NCBI GenBank assembly: GCA_903813345.2
Contig: CAIIXF020000002.1
Coordinates: 13,166,150-13,230,149 of the forward strand
DNA from: Owenia fusiformis
Lineage: Eukaryota; Annelida; Polychaeta; Sabellida; Oweniidae
Length of the DNA: 64,000 bases
Reading direction: 5' to 3'
Shown: positions 1 to 12,145 of the stretch, in pieces
How the letters are laid out: every line of letters starts with the position of its first letter
Numbering within the stretch: the first letter of the stretch is position 1
Notes under the pieces: model-generated
The model's database searches: none
What the model saw: only the letters and a program-made list of their open reading frames with translations
What the model was told of the DNA's origin: nothing
Program-made: the position numbers and the translations under genes

Positions 1-130
1 CGGGCAGATATAATATATCCATGCCGCTCCCGGGAATTTTCAAAAGTTTAAAAATTTTAAGTTTTATGTTTTGAATTTTTTTAAGTTTAAATGTTACCAT
101 TTCTTTGTATTGAAAATCACGAATGAGCAA
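1..130. repeat. Right end of a dispersed repeat, cut by window start
   Basis: The first about 45 bases (GATATAATATATCCATGCCG and on) and the following TTTAAA-rich stretch match 36710-36788 continued by 37165-37235. This copy lacks the 376-bp insert found at 36789-37164 in the other copy, so it acts as an empty-site reference. Confidence 0.6.
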
Positions 131-255
131 TTCTGCTTATAGAAGAACAGATGTGTGTAGAATTATACTGGATGAAATCAACAAATATTGAAAACACTAG
201 GAAAATCAAACCCATGTAAATAAATATTTAATTATATCATTATATATTATTTCAG

Positions 256-406
256 AAATTGATTGTCTTGAGAATACTGGAGTACCTAGCCACATCAAGA
301 TTAAACCTAAGGCTGACAATAAGACAGAGAAGAGACCTACTAAAACAAGATCTGCTGGCAAACAGAAGCCCCATGGTACACAAACAGAATCAAAGCCACC
401 TGCAAA
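256..406 (+). CDS. IGHMBP2: IGHMBP2 exon a (linker before R3H)
   Basis: Acceptor TTTCAG (250-255), donor AAA|GTAAGT. Two bases complete a split codon, then 49 codons rich in K, T and P, ending with two bases (AA) that join G at 1363 to give Lys. No domain; this is the region between helicase and R3H. Confidence 0.8.
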
Positions 407-3400
407 GTAAGTCTCTATTTCTGTATTCTGAATTGGACACTAAATGTAGAAAGGTCCAAAGTGAGGAATGAAACCCACTATAATGTAAAACGCCTCAAAT
501 GGTTCAACCTGAATCTGGACAAAGGTGTATTTTTTTTAAAAAAACAAGAAACTAGAAAACACTTAAGTCCACAAAATAACAAATTCCTACCAATAAAGTA
601 ATCATGATTCATGAATCTGAAATATTAAATATAATATTTTAGCATAATGTGGCTAAGAGATATCCTAATTATTGAGAACTTTTGCCTTATGCAGCCATTT
701 TGTATTTTCTGAAGCACAAGTAAATTATACAATAATTGTGATCTACTCTTTCTACTCTTAAAAAAGTTTTGATTGGATGAAATATTGCCATTTAAGAAGA
801 AATCTCAATTGTAGCATCCAGTGGCCATTTTGGATTTTCCGAAATTGGAATTCACTTCTGCAGTATAATAAAGTCATACTTTAGAGAGGTCACAAAATGA
901 AATTTTCTGTTTCCTGAATCCTGTACATGACCCCTGGGGATTAGCCCAAAATGCCCAAAAGGCATGGATCTGATAAACAATACAATATTTGCAATTTACT
1001 TCATATGAGTATAATAAAGTCATACTTCAAAGATATCTAAATATTTATGAAAATTTATTCTTCTCGACCCCCCCCCCCCCCCCGCCCATACTTTAAGCTA
1101 AAAAATAAGAATATATATGAAATATAGGCTGAAAAACACAGAACAATGTAAAATAGGTAACATTAAATAGATACACTGCCAAAGTTTCAACAGTTCATTG
1201 GTTGAAATGAAAATCCCTGCTATTTTCAATGTGGCAGTTAAGTAGGCCTATTTGATTTATTTCTGAACAAATGCATGGAATGGTGGATGAAGGACTTCAC
1301 TATATTCCTAATAAACTTCAATGTGGTAATAACTCAATGCCATTGAAACTGAAACATTGCAGGTCTCCAGTAGAGGAAGAACAAAGAATTAAAGAGCTTA
1401 AAGCTAAGATGTTAGAGTTTATTGAAAACAAGGAATGTGATTCCTATAGCTTCCCTTCCTCCCTCAACTCGCATGATAGACTGCTGGTTCACCAGGTTAG
1501 TCAGTTTGTTTAGTTTAAGATTATACTCCTGATATGCAATGGGTAATTTTACCTTATAACCTGTAAAAGTAACATTTTTTTAACAAAATGTGAAATGTAT
1601 ACATGTTTATATGAAAGGCCAGAGTATTTTTGCACACATAATATTTCACGAGGCATAATTTTTTGAAAAAGGCAGCCTATCACACAGAAAATCATCAAAT
1701 AATATAATTTGCAGCATCACTTGCTTGGAATTTTTGTGTACATGTAAATTCCTGGCAAGGCATGTACAATGTGTACAGTAAAACATGTGTATATTGAACA
1801 CTCTTTTTGCTGAGAAAAAATGTTCATTAAATGTATAGCAAGGATTTGATTTTGCAGCATTTTGCTGTAACGTAAAGTACAAGTATTATAACGAAAATAA
1901 TTTTTGTAATTTTTGGTAATTTTAAATCAGTTTAACATATAACAAGAGATAAAGACACTGCACATCTTTGTTTTATAATCCCATCGTATGAAGTTTTGAG
2001 GGATATAGGGAACACCTCCGTCTGTCCATCTGTATGTCCGTCTTGGCAATAACTCAAACACCATTGGCCTGATTTTGTTCATATTTTGTACACATATACA
2101 CAGGCAAATTACATTGGACCCTGTACAAGGCCGTACGGAGCTCGTTGTGTCAACGGACCCAGTACAACCTCATACTGGCCTTGTTATGAGTCTCGTAATT
2201 GCTTGGAGTTTTTGAGCCTGCCTCGTAAGAGCTTGTTACGGGGTAAGAGCTTGTTACAAGGCCCGTAATAGCTCGTAATTTTCGACCCTTGTACTTGCCT
2301 GTGCGATGCCCGTAACAAGGCCCATAATGGCTCGTAATTTTCGAGCACTGTACTTGCCCGTACAGGGCTCGTATCGAAGCTCATAATTGCTCTTTTATTT
2401 TGATGAACAATTTTTGATTGATGAAATAAAATACAGCATGCTTGCATCTAATTATGAATCTATATGTCTTCAGTAATTTCAAAATATTCGCATGTCTGTA
2501 TCAACATTATGAACAGTATAAAAACTAGGAAACAAAATAAACAGGAGGGTTACCAATGGAGGACACCATATTTCTCTACAAGTAAATGCATATAAAAACA
2601 TTTGCGTGTGGTATTGGAAAAAGTTGAAATGTGATGTAAATAAATGTTATTGTTGTCGAATGTGTGAATGAAAACATCAATTTGGATTTATTAAACATAC
2701 ACAGCATGTTCTGGATAAATACGTGAATTATGTAGCATGACAACGATTAACTTTGTGTTCGGATTCGATAACGGGCCTCGTACGAGCTTGTACGGGCCTC
2801 GAAAATGACAATTACGATCATCGTACAAGCTTGCAAAAACTCAAAAACATGCTTCGTACGAGGATGGTGCTCCTTTTTGCCCGTAATGACTCGTAATTCT
2901 CGAGGCTAGTAGGAGCTTGTACGGGGCCCGATGTAATTTGCCTTTGTACTCTATGGGGGCAGATGATCTGCTCGAAAGCCCATTATCAAAATGGCCACTC
3001 ATTTAAAAATGGTGGCCATTTTAGTGCTGATTTTACAGTAATTTAGGTACAATATGTAAAACTGTAATAACAATATGTTTTAATTGTAAAAGAATTATAT
3101 AGGACATCGATTAAGTTAGAAATGTAGATATCAAAGAAGTACATGGCAGCCATCTTGAAAAATGGCGGCCTTTTTACGCTATTCTAAGATTTTTACTGTA
3201 TCTTGAACAGTAGTGGAGCGATTTTGTTCATATTTGGTATGTGAATACTATAAGAATGGCACACTGTCTAATGACACTTTTGGTGGAAGGCCATTTTAAA
3301 AAATGCAATCATATCATTGTACTCATTGCAGAGAGGGGTTCAATAGAGAGATGTGTTCACTAAGACAGGTTTTACTGTATTTCTAGGATGTCAATGACCT

Positions 3401-4415
3401 GCCTCATTTACTAGTGTTTATTATTGAATTATCCAATGTGTTTTAGATTGCTGAAGAACTGAAGTTGAACCATGTCAGCCAAGGAGAAGAAAAGAAACGG
3501 TTCATTGTGATCAGCAAGCCCAATGTTAAGGAAGTTGAGCCTCCACAAGACAATATTGAAGCTAAACAGGTCTGTGTTGAAGTCACACAAGACAATGTGG
3601 AAGCTGCTGAAGAAAACGATAGAGATTCTGATGATTTGAACATTAAGGATGGCATTGATAATATTGATGAGAGAATGTGTGAATCTGGTGGTACAGTCAA
3701 CATAATTGAGAAACAAGCTCAAAATGTGAAAGCTACCAGAACTGTGAACATTGCTCAAAATGGGAAACAAATAGAAAATGTGAAAGGATTTGACCAAACT
3801 TGTGCCAAAATGGAAACTGAGTCCGAACCAATTAAAATCTGTGAATGTTGCACAAAGGAGATTCCCCAAATGAACTATGAGCTTCATACAATACACTGTA
3901 AGGTGAAATCACAGGCAATTGACTTAAAGGCTAAAGCTAGCATCCTTATGGAGACAACCCAAAATCTATCTGGTGCCAAACCAAAATCAAAACCAAAAAG
4001 TGCAAAATCAAAGCAAAAACAACCAATGAAAAAACCTAAGAAAAATGATTTGGCATCACAGATGGCTGATGCTGACGATGATGACATTGATGCATTAGTT
4101 GCTTTGGTAACCAAATCAGATAATGTATGTACCTTTAAAAAGTGTAAGGTTGGTTTATCAGTGCTTGGACAACACTGTGGACTATGTAGCAAGCGATACT
4201 GCATTGAACACAGCATCCCAGAGGTCCATGGATGTGGGTCAGCAGCTAAAATCCGTGCAAGGCAATTGATCAGCAGAGAAGGTGTTTTATATATGGGGAG
4301 TGGGGTTCCTGATAAAAGCATTGATCCCTCCAAGCGGGCTCATTTACAGAGGAAGATGGACAAGAAACGTTCAGAAATGACTGACAAAAGAAAAATAAAG
4401 AAGTCTGAAAAATAG
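256..4415 (+). CDS. IGHMBP2: IGHMBP2 (SMUBP-2) homologue, last three coding exons, 5' partial
   Basis: Exons 256-406, 1363-1495 and 3447-4415 join in frame (phases 2, 0) to give 416 residues and a TAG stop. In order they encode a basic, low-complexity linker, an R3H single-stranded nucleic acid binding domain split by the second intron (core FPSSLNSHDRLLVHQ then IAEELKLNH), a long acidic/charged linker, a C2HC finger and a C-terminal AN1 zinc finger followed by the conserved ISREGVLYMGSG block and a basic tail. R3H then AN1 then this tail is the family's C-terminal architecture. IGHMBP2 is a superfamily 1 5'-3' RNA/DNA helicase linked to ribosomes and tRNA; the helicase core must lie upstream of the window. 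Splice sites: TTTCAG before 256, AAA|GTAAGT at 406, TTGCAG before 1363, CAG|GTTAGT at 1495, TTTTAG before 3447. The family call is firm. Orthology to IGHMBP2 itself rather than another R3H-AN1 protein is very likely. Confidence 0.9.
1363..1495 (+). CDS. IGHMBP2: IGHMBP2 exon b (R3H domain, first part)
   Basis: Acceptor CATTGCAG, donor CACCAG|GTTAGT. Encodes (K)SPVEEEQRIKELKAK... through ...HDRLLVHQ, the helix and strand of an R3H domain. Ends in phase 0. Confidence 0.88.
1978..2095. repeat. Dispersed repeat end with CCRTCNGTCC-type tail
   Basis: Reads ATCCCATCGTATGAAG, then GATATAGGGAA, then CTCCGTCTGTCCATCTG and TAACTCAAACACCATTGG. The same series, often degenerate, occurs near 14185, 15425, 25000 (reverse), 34080-34160 (reverse), 49765 (reverse) and 63240. 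The shared core is a CCACCGAACGAAG-type end next to short GTCYGTCC repeats. Confidence 0.6.
2102..2943. mobile_element. Inverted-repeat element with internal CGTAAT-rich repeats
   Basis: The left end AGGCAAATTACATTGG and the right end (read in reverse, AGGCAAATTACATCGG) are inverted copies continuing into GTACAAGGC / GTACAAGC. Inside, both arms are built of repeated CTCGTAAT, CTTGTACGGG and TTTTCGAG words. A related tract is at 11430-11640. No coding capacity; a non-autonomous DNA element is the likely nature. I could not define a target duplication. It lies in the IGHMBP2 intron. Confidence 0.55.
3447..4415 (+). CDS. IGHMBP2: IGHMBP2 terminal coding exon (end of R3H, C2HC finger, AN1 finger, stop)
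   Basis: Acceptor GTGTTTTAG; 323 codons including TAG. Starts IAEELKLNHVSQGEEKKRF, completing the R3H fold. It is followed by about 110 residues of acidic linker, the C2HC motif, a KSKPKSAKSKQK-type basic stretch, an acidic DADDDDID patch and the AN1 finger. Confidence 0.92.
   Translation: MAEELKLNHVSQGEEKKRFIVISKPNVKEVEPPQDNIEAKQVCVEVTQDNVEAAEENDRDSDDLNIKDGIDNIDERMCESGGTVNIIEKQAQNVKATRTVNIAQNGKQIENVKGFDQTCAKMETESEPIKICECCTKEIPQMNYELHTIHCKVKSQAIDLKAKASILMETTQNLSGAKPKSKPKSAKSKQKQPMKKPKKNDLASQMADADDDDIDALVALVTKSDNVCTFKKCKVGLSVLGQHCGLCSKRYCIEHSIPEVHGCGSAAKIRARQLISREGVLYMGSGVPDKSIDPSKRAHLQRKMDKKRSEMTDKRKIKKSEK
3840..3899 (+). other. C2HC zinc finger resembling UBZ4
   Basis: Inside the IGHMBP2 terminal exon: Cys-x2-Cys-x11-His-x3-Cys, read as CECC...YELHTIHC. 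This is the spacing of RAD18-type UBZ4 ubiquitin-binding fingers. The assignment is by spacing only. Confidence 0.45.
4128..4235 (+). other. AN1-type zinc finger
   Basis: Cys-x4-Cys, Cys-x2-Cys-x4-Cys-x2-His-x5-His-x-Cys, ending CIEHSIPEVHGCG. This matches the AN1 consensus at the C terminus of SMUBP-2 proteins. Confidence 0.9.
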
Positions 4416-5409
4416 TTTATACTGGTTTATGAATGAGTTATGATACTGTTTATGACAGAGACAATAGGCAACGTCTTTTTCAGAAATATTGCTGGACATA
4501 ACATAGTGATGTAAAAATATGTAATTTTATGTTTAAAAATATCCAAATAGATTTTATTTGATCTTAGCAAAAAGTAGCTTCTTTTGTTAATGAATAATGG
4601 TATGAGGATGATGTATGAGGATGATGATTCATTTAAATGGTTGTAACTGCTCACGTCTATCACCATCCAGCCTTTGTTCCCTATATGCCACAGCAAGATA
4701 TTATAAGAATACTATAGCTATGGATGATAAACATCTCATATACTCTTGTACATCAATCCCCAAATGTTCATTTATTTAAAAAATGTTTTGCCTTCCCTTC
4801 GATAAAAGATAAATGTGACTTCGCATGTTATGATCGGAGGGATAAAAACTATTAGTGTCAACAAAGAGAAACATTTTGAAGCAATATTCAAAAAGTGTTC
4901 CAATGTAATACAATCTTAATTCCAATTTCTGAAAAAAACAATTGAGATACATCATTGTACATGTATTTTAAAAGAAGAACATTGAATGACTCAAAAATCA
5001 TAGAGGTTCTCATGTTCCACACCCGCTTTCTCTCTTAGATAGTCATGGAAGTCATTAACATTATGTGCTGAGTCCATTGTGTGTAATGAGTCTAGAAAAC
5101 TCACTGGACGTGAGTAAAGGGGTCTGCCATCTAGGGGCTGTAGTGGGACTTCAAGGGGAGATGTTTCTCAAGTTCAGCCTTGAAGTAGTTAACTCTGTTA
5201 TTAAGCCTACTTTCTTACAATAATTTTTCCTATTTTTATATTCAGAATATATCTGCAAAGATGGATTAAGAAGCTTTCTAGCTTCACTTTCCATTGGCTG
5301 AAAGGAACTTTTTGGCAAAATCTTGCTGGTGTCTCAACCTGTCTAGTTAAGTAAATATATCACTGAAGATAGGAAAAGAGCATCAAGGGCACTTCATTAA
5401 AGTTACATA

Positions 5410-5549
5410 CACTCCCCTCCATAAGTTTGGCAACCTTAGCTCCCCCATTGAACTACGTGTTAAAGCCTCTTTACGTAATCCAAACGTAAAGAGGCTTTAA
5501 CACTAGTTCAATGGGGGAGCAAAGGTTGTAAAATTTATGGAGGGGAGTG
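5410..5549. mobile_element. 140-bp hairpin MITE, TA-flanked
   Basis: Near-complete palindrome: CACTCCCCTCCATAA at the left, TTATGGAGGGGAGTG at the right. Inner arms match around AGCTCCCCCATTGAACTA and AAAGCCTCTTTACG. TA dinucleotides flank both ends, the target of Tc1/mariner-type transposases. No ORF. Confidence 0.75.
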
Positions 5550-6059
5550 TAGAAAACATGAGTGGAGAATATGATCCTCAGAAGGGATCACTCCCACTAC
5601 TGCGATACTTTTCAAATTAAATGCACGCGCTGGTGTCACGATGTACGTTGAAAACATATTCAACTTCAAATCGGCAATAATATCTCAATGAAAAAAAACA
5701 CCAAAAACTGAAATATCGGCACAAATCGACAAACAATTCCTTTTACCGTCGCTTTTAAAAGCGTATACATTAAAACCTATATGTCAAAAATATTTTGGGC
5801 ACCCATTAATGTGTATACTGTATACGTACGTTTTATCGGTCTGACTTTATTAATTTGTCCAAAACTCCTTGAAGTATGAACACCTGCCAATCCAAACGCT
5901 TTTCGCTGTCTTTGTGGCGTTGGGATTAAATAGGTCTTGATAGCTAGGCACCAATATTGCTACGTACTTCAATCATCTCCCACTTAAATTTTTGAATATC
6001 CTTTTTTCGGAAATGCTGGGTTGAGTAGTGATTCGACAAGTACTCGAAATATGTATGTT

Positions 6060-6240
6060 GAAATATGTATCAGAGGCCTTATCACGCGCTCGTCGCTAGA
6101 TTTGCATTGCGTTTGCGAATCGGCAATTTGCGCTAGCGCAACCCCCGGGAGCGCAACTCCTGAGTTGCGTCTTATCACGGGGTTGTCGCAACGTAGATCG
6201 CAACGTAATTGCTGTCATGCGATCGCAAAAATGTAGACTT
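6060..6240. other. CpG-rich patch with GCAACG / TTGCG words
   Basis: In AT-rich surroundings this patch has many CpG (CACGCGCTCGTCGCTAG, GCGCTAGCGCAAC, GATCGCAACG) and repeated TTGCG/CGCAA words in both orientations. It could be a decayed inverted-repeat element or a regulatory island; the sequence does not decide. Confidence 0.3.
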
Positions 6241-6958
6241 CCAATTAAATATAAATTGGCGGGGAAATCATGTTATAAAATATGATGTCCTTGTCACAGA
6301 ACTTATTTGATGCCCATGGACTTACCGGGCCTTATAAATACTTATCTCGAAATGAGTTTTACTTTTATTATAGAAAGTGATTATTTCAGTTAAAACTATC
6401 AACGTGTAACAATATCAAACATCATCATTTACGGTCATAAAAACTATGACTCGAACTCTAATAAGAAAATTGTTCACCTAACTGCAAAGTTCGTCACCAA
6501 AAGTATGGAAATGATAGGCCTTGATTGCCTAGACTTGTATCCATGTATGTACTTATCACCACTCATATATTCGTGATACTTTAGATTTGGTGTAACGTCA
6601 TTTTTCATATCTTATATGATACTATGTACATACTTTTTACCTATTGCCAACAATGTTTATGTTCAAACTTAGGCGGTATGATATGTATAACTTACCATAA
6701 ACTTAATTTATGACATAAGTGACGAAGGCGCACTCAGATGAGAGCGTGTACTGACTGACGAGTGTGCACTCGGGTAAGAGGGTGTATTCACGGTGAGGTA
6801 TAGGTACGCGTATATGGGTACGGAAGTGTGTTTTTTTGTTAACGATGAGATGGCATTTTTAAAATACACCATGGAGAAGAAAGGTAGGCTTATGTTTTTC
6901 ACGAATATATGATGCTGTCCTCTTTATACCGTTCTACTTAGTTTTGCTATTATTCACA

Positions 6959-7276
6959 TCGGAATAGCCTGACACCGGTAAAGTCAGATACCGTTGTCAC
7001 TATTGGCGGACATAACCGTCACTTCAATTAGATTTTCATGAATTGTATGTCTAAAGAGCACCTAAACTAGATTCCTTTCGAACAACACTCAATCAAAGTG
7101 TCTTAATACTCGTTGTACAGTTAATAATGTTCTACCATCGAAATAGTCTTCTGATTTAACTGATCAAAATGAGATACGGGACAACGGACACTGTAATTAC
7201 AACATGCCGTTGTCTTTCTAAATTACTCAAATTCAGATTCCGTATCTGACTTTACACGGGTGTCAGGCTATTCCGG
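6959..7276. mobile_element. Inverted-repeat element, about 320 bp
   Basis: The left arm CGGAATAGCCTGACACCGG...AAAGTCAGATAC and the right arm GTATCTGACTTTAC...GTGTCAGGCTATTCCG are inverted copies of about 33 bases. An internal pair (CCGTTGTC / GACAACGG) is also inverted. No coding capacity. Confidence 0.65.
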
Positions 7277-9045
7277 TGTGTTTATATTAATGATGTGTGA
7301 CTATACAGTTTCAAACTTCAAATAAGTTCGCCTTCTTCTTGGAGCAGATGGCGTTTAGGATTCAAAATCATTAGGCTATGCAAGACGATTTTTATGACTT
7401 GAACCGCAAACGTAAACATTTACTTTCCGTTTACGTACTATGAACAAAAGTAATTTAAGCTGAGCACTTTAGACGTAACGTAAACACAAACCTCAAAATG
7501 ATTTTTTCTTTTTCTTAGCGACCTTTCGTTTTGTTTTCTACTTTAAAAGGATAAAAAATATTGATGAAAGTGTTTAACAAAGGAAATGTTTCACAGCCTG
7601 GCAGTGTTTTATGGCATCTTGAATCTCACAAAATACAACAGGACGCTGAGGCCCGGGTATACTGTCATTTATAAAAAAAAATCAGTCTTATTCTTATCCA
7701 TTAAGCTTATAAAAATCAGTCTTATTCTTATACATGTAAGTAATCTTAGTAAAAGACTATCTCAACTCAGTACACTAGCGGACTTTTTAAACATTTTTAA
7801 CGTATTTCTGGGCCTCAGACAGGACGTGTCTTTAATGTCTTCAAAACCCCAGTCACATTTCCTACGGCGACCATGCGGTCTATCATTTCTGCGGTAAATT
7901 CTACGCTCGCCGCACGGCGAGTTTTGAATTTATGTTGATTAACGTTATTTTCTTATCTACATCAGTACAATTTATAAATGTTGTTTGTAATGGGATACAG
8001 TATCAAATAAAAAGTGCAAGTAAAATATTAGTTGCTGTGGTATCATTGACCTTACATCAAACAGTATACGTATTGTGTTGTATAAACAGCAAGAATATGA
8101 CCGAAAACTGACATAAAAACTGTTTCCAAAGGTGTATTACCCATCACACCCTACAGCAGAAGCAAGTCAACGGCCGCCATACGACAAATACGACTATTTG
8201 TATAGTAGAATTAAGATGAGCTGACATGTGGGCAATCGCCATATCTGTAATCCCATCAGACTACACAGATTTGTGTCAAACATATTCATGCATTGGACCT
8301 ATCATATTTATCTCGATTGAACTTGATAAAGTACTAAAAATCCTTTACGGAACGACCTACCTAGACTTTGATTTTAACCTCTCTATTAAATGAGACAGTT
8401 TGCTTCTGATATCCGCTCCTAGACGTAGTCCACTGTCATTTCTTATCTACTTCTAAATAAGTATCGTGGGGGTAAAGGACGTTTGCACCTTTCCAGTAAA
8501 ATTCCAATATTCCAACGTATACATTATATGTTATAATTATTTCAGTGCCATAGAAACCCCCATTAACAAATATCGATGTGCGTTCGATTGGGGGGAGGGG
8601 CAATGTAATTCCTCATTGCATTTCAAAATACCCCCATGAACACTTATTCCGAGGAAAATATAGATTCAAGTTGACCTTGCATTGGCCGAGGATGTCATTA
8701 AGGCTGTCTTTTCTACTTATAACAAATCTCTACTTTATACAGTAGTACATATATTTTTATGCCTTGAAATAAATTAAAAATAGTTGCATTGTTAAAATAG
8801 CCTTTTTAACTGGGTTGCGTCCACTGTGAGTGTGGATGTGCAGTTTATATCTGATATTCTCCTCATAAACACATTCTATTATCAAAACATTCTAACAACT
8901 CATACCTACTTTGAGTTTCAATTAAGCTATATGGTTTTAGATGATTTGTGGAAATTTTGGAGTCTTACAAATATTGTCTCTGTTGCAATCCTACTCCTTG
9001 AAATTTTAGGAGGTAGGAAAGGTCACTTCACTTGACTTAAATACA

Positions 9046-9345
9046 AAAATGTACCATTCAATATCTATACAAAGAAAGTAAGCAATGTTTTTAAGGATAT
9101 GTTTCAAACTTTTTGTATAAATTATTCATTTAGTATTTGCACTTGAATTTTTTTCAATTCTCTTTGATGCCAATATTCTTCATTAATTGTGATACAAATT
9201 GATATTTTTGTATTCTCAGATTCAGAAGAAGGATAAGATATTGAGGTTCAATAATAAATGTGGTTAAGTTGGTTTAGACATAACAATTTTCAATATTTTA
9301 TAGGCCTAAGTTGATATCCGGGACTCATTCCTAGACTCATCCTTT
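9046..9345 (+). repeat. Partial copy of an about 0.95-kb dispersed repeat
   Basis: Matches 57345-57650 in the same orientation and 31940-32235 in the opposite one (shared words ACAAAGAAAGTAA, GTTTCAAACTTTTTG, GATGCCAATATTCTTCAT, GACTCATTCC). Confidence 0.75.
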
Positions 9346-9433
9346 GAATTCTCAGTTAATTCAGGACATTAATACCGTCTCTAGTCTGCTATACTTTGAA
9401 CTTAGTTGATTCCAAATAATCAGATATAATTCT

Positions 9434-10164
9434 GGGGATCGGATGGAGGGGGGGGGGAGCGATTTATATATCTTTACGATGGAGCAAATTCACAAGAACT
9501 CGTGTATTTGAAAAAACTAAACTCAGTACCCCAGTAAGAAACTGGATATTATATCCACGGACGTCAAGTACGTTTCTGGCGAAAGCTGGAGCATAGATTA
9601 TTTAGAGGACTGGAAACAAGATGGCAGTCTATTTCAATTCTGGCAGTTCATTTTGGCCTATTTCTCACTATTGACTCAGTTGTTCATCTAGTTTTACTTA
9701 CCTTAGATGCTTAGTAATCTATTTAGTATAATTTTGTTTCCAAAATTATTGTCATTTGCGATAATTAGTACTAAAAGTACTTTGAACAGATCAGCTGCCA
9801 TTTGCTTGGCTTAATCGTACCAGTCCACAAAAACAGTGAAATCATATTAAAGATACCAATTAAAGTTTAAAATTGAGGCAGATGCGATACAAAACGACTC
9901 TAAGCTATTAATACAGATATACAGGTTACAGTCACCAAGATGAGCTAATTTCAGGCGAGATTCGGGAAATAAAAAGGTAGGTCATTCTGGTTTCCAGTCC
10001 TCTAAATAATCTATGCTCCGGCTTTCGCCAGAAACTTACTTGACGTCCGTGATTATATCTCTGGAGAATGAAAAATGGGAAAATTTGGAGGCATAACAAT
10101 AAATTCAAGTAGCATGTCTTATCATGTCTTATATACACGTGATCCCCCCTCCATCCGATCCCCC
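9434..10164. mobile_element. Inverted-repeat element, about 730 bp
   Basis: Outer ends GGGGATCGGATGGAGGGGGG and CCCCCTCCATCCGATCCCC are inverted. Inner arms of about 70 bases are inverted as well (9553-9620 with GACGTCAAGTACGTTTCTGG against 9983-10055 with CCAGAAACTTACTTGACGTC). The core has no ORF of note. Confidence 0.65.
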
Positions 10165-10219
10165 TCCATCCAAATTTAATTTATTTCGATTATTTTTTGT
10201 ATAACGCATGGAAAAACGC

Positions 10220-10432
10220 CGAGAAAAAAATTGGACCCATAGAAACTTTTGGGCCATAAAAGGCCTAAAGGCCCCAAAAAGTGGGCCTTTTGGTAATCAT
10301 TGGGCCTTTGAAGAAAATGGGGCTCAAAATTTCAAAATTTGGGTCCACTTTTGGGTTTTAGGGGCCCAAAGTTTTTTTCTCGGACCTGAAATTTGGGCCC
10401 CCCCCCTTGTTGGTTCCCAGATCCGCCCCTGG
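10220..10432. repeat. GGGCC-rich tract ending in a hAT-like terminus
   Basis: Repeated GGGCCTTT / GGGCCC words over about 200 bases produce a spurious ORF. The tract ends GATCCGCCCCTG; CAGGGGCGGATC is a common hAT-superfamily end. No matching opposite end was found nearby. Confidence 0.35.
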
Positions 10433-10775
10433 GTAAAGGAGTCAGGGATTGCACTGAACAAGGCTCGGAGATTGCTAATTCGTGATTGTATGAACTGCGC
10501 CTTGGAACTCTCTAAATAGGAGGAAGAAATTTTTATTTTAGATAACTCCAGGCAGCGTATATTTGAGGTATTTACTGGTGTTTATATCATTCATATTAAA
10601 ATATAACATCGTCTATTATTTTTTGTATTGATTATCTACCTATCGGTATAAGATTTAAAGCTCAGCAATGTCACATTCAAATGATATTGTACAATCAATG
10701 TAATTTTATTTTCCCGATCGGTCGGAGAATTTAGACTGTTGTCTAATGTATATCTACTGTAGCCTTGTAAGGAGG

Positions 10776-10857
10776 ATTGGCTCCCAGAATGCAACGTGAC
10801 ATTTTGAATCTGTCACGGGAAAATAAGTTTAACTGATGTTGCATTCTGGGAACCAAT
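10776..10857. repeat. Hairpin, 20-bp arms
   Basis: ATTGGCTCCCAGAATGCAAC and its near-perfect inverted copy GTTGCATTCTGGGAACCAAT lie 42 bases apart. Probably a very small MITE. Confidence 0.6.
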
Positions 10858-11429
10858 CACAACTATGGCGATCCATGAAAACATTCATTCGATTTGATAG
10901 GAATGTATCCATCATTTGCAGGTATCACTGGCATGTAGCGATCCTGATATTGATAAATTCTACATGTTATAAAACCAGATTCTAGATGCGTGATTAAAAT
11001 TTTACCTGTTAGAGCTTCGATATCGGGGCACTTACTTTCACACTGAACGTAATCGTTTGCACGTGTATGTGTTGGCTTCCGTGTATGTTTATCAACATTT
11101 ATACTCAACTGAAAGAGCAGTCATGATTATATCAAGTAATAGTTTTGAAAATGTCTACATAAATCCATTGCAGTACAGAAGTTTTCGTGGAGAATAGTTA
11201 GTCCAATAAAGTCACGTTATAAAGGCAAAGTAATGTATTTAAAAAAATGCAAACGTATGAAAGTAGATTACTCTTCATGAAATATGACTAGATCCAAAGT
11301 AGAGCTTTTTCGAACGGATTATCGGACCATTTTTCAACAAGTCTTTCTCCCATAGATTGTCTTAGAATTGTTACTTGTAAAAGGGATGAAAAAAGTGTTA
11401 CTTTTTCTCTCCCTAAATCATGACATACA

Positions 11430-11640
11430 TAATCTCGTACGGGCCTCATTACGAGTCCCGTAATTGCTTGTAATTTCTGAGCCTCGTAATAGCTTGTAAT
11501 TAAAAGGCCCTTAATAGCTTGTAATTTTATATCCCCTGTATGGTGCTCGTAACGAGCCCTGTAATAAATCGTAATTTTTGATTTTATAGTATTTGCTTGT
11601 ATGGTGCCTGTAACGAGGCCTGTAATAGCTTGTTAAAGAT
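11430..11640. repeat. CGTAAT-word repeat tract
   Basis: Repeated CTCGTAAT, GCTTGTAATT and CGTACGGGCC words like those inside the element at 2102-2943. Likely a fragment of the same family. Confidence 0.55.
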
Positions 11641-12145
11641 AAAATTAAAAGATTTAAAGATAAAATTGACATTTTGAAATATAACATTTTTACTATGTTA
11701 TATTTCAAAATGTCATAAAAACTTATTATATAACATAAACCCACCAACATCTAAAAATTTAACAATACATACACTGTATATGTCCATCACAGGGCATTCA
11801 CACAATGCTCAAGTTCCTATGATGGTGACTAAATAATAGTCTGGTTTTGTTTCATATAAAAATCAGAAATAGAATTATCATATTTTCCCTCAGAATAAAA
11901 CCCATATTATTGAATCCCTCCAAGTAAATGATCTCTATATACGTGGCTATGAGGTCAAGGTAAGCTTTAGTCAACTTTTGTAATTCATTGAGATACAGAT
12001 CTTGCCTTCACTTTGAGACCATATATTTGAAGATGCTAGTGGCAATCGGTGACTAAATGGTAAGTCAGTAAATATGGTTGTCATTAAGTTCATTTAGCTT
12101 TCATTGTTTTCATGTAAGATTTTGTGATATATTTCAGAACTCAAA

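Larger units (their letters stand above)
4416..12137. other. Intergenic DNA between IGHMBP2 and OCIAD1
   Basis: No exon with recognisable protein similarity was found on either strand. The stretch holds several inverted-repeat elements listed separately, a CpG-rich patch near 6060-6240, and a dispersed repeat at 9046-9345. The OCIAD1 promoter and any untranslated first exon should be here but could not be located. Confidence 0.5.

Noticed and set aside
3429-4333. Long minus-strand ORFs opposite the IGHMBP2 terminal exon
   Set aside because: Antisense shadows; the plus frame has the R3H and AN1 domains.
10208-10519. 103-codon ORF with GPFGNHWAF
   Set aside because: Arises from GGGCC-rich low-complexity DNA and shows no splice or protein support.
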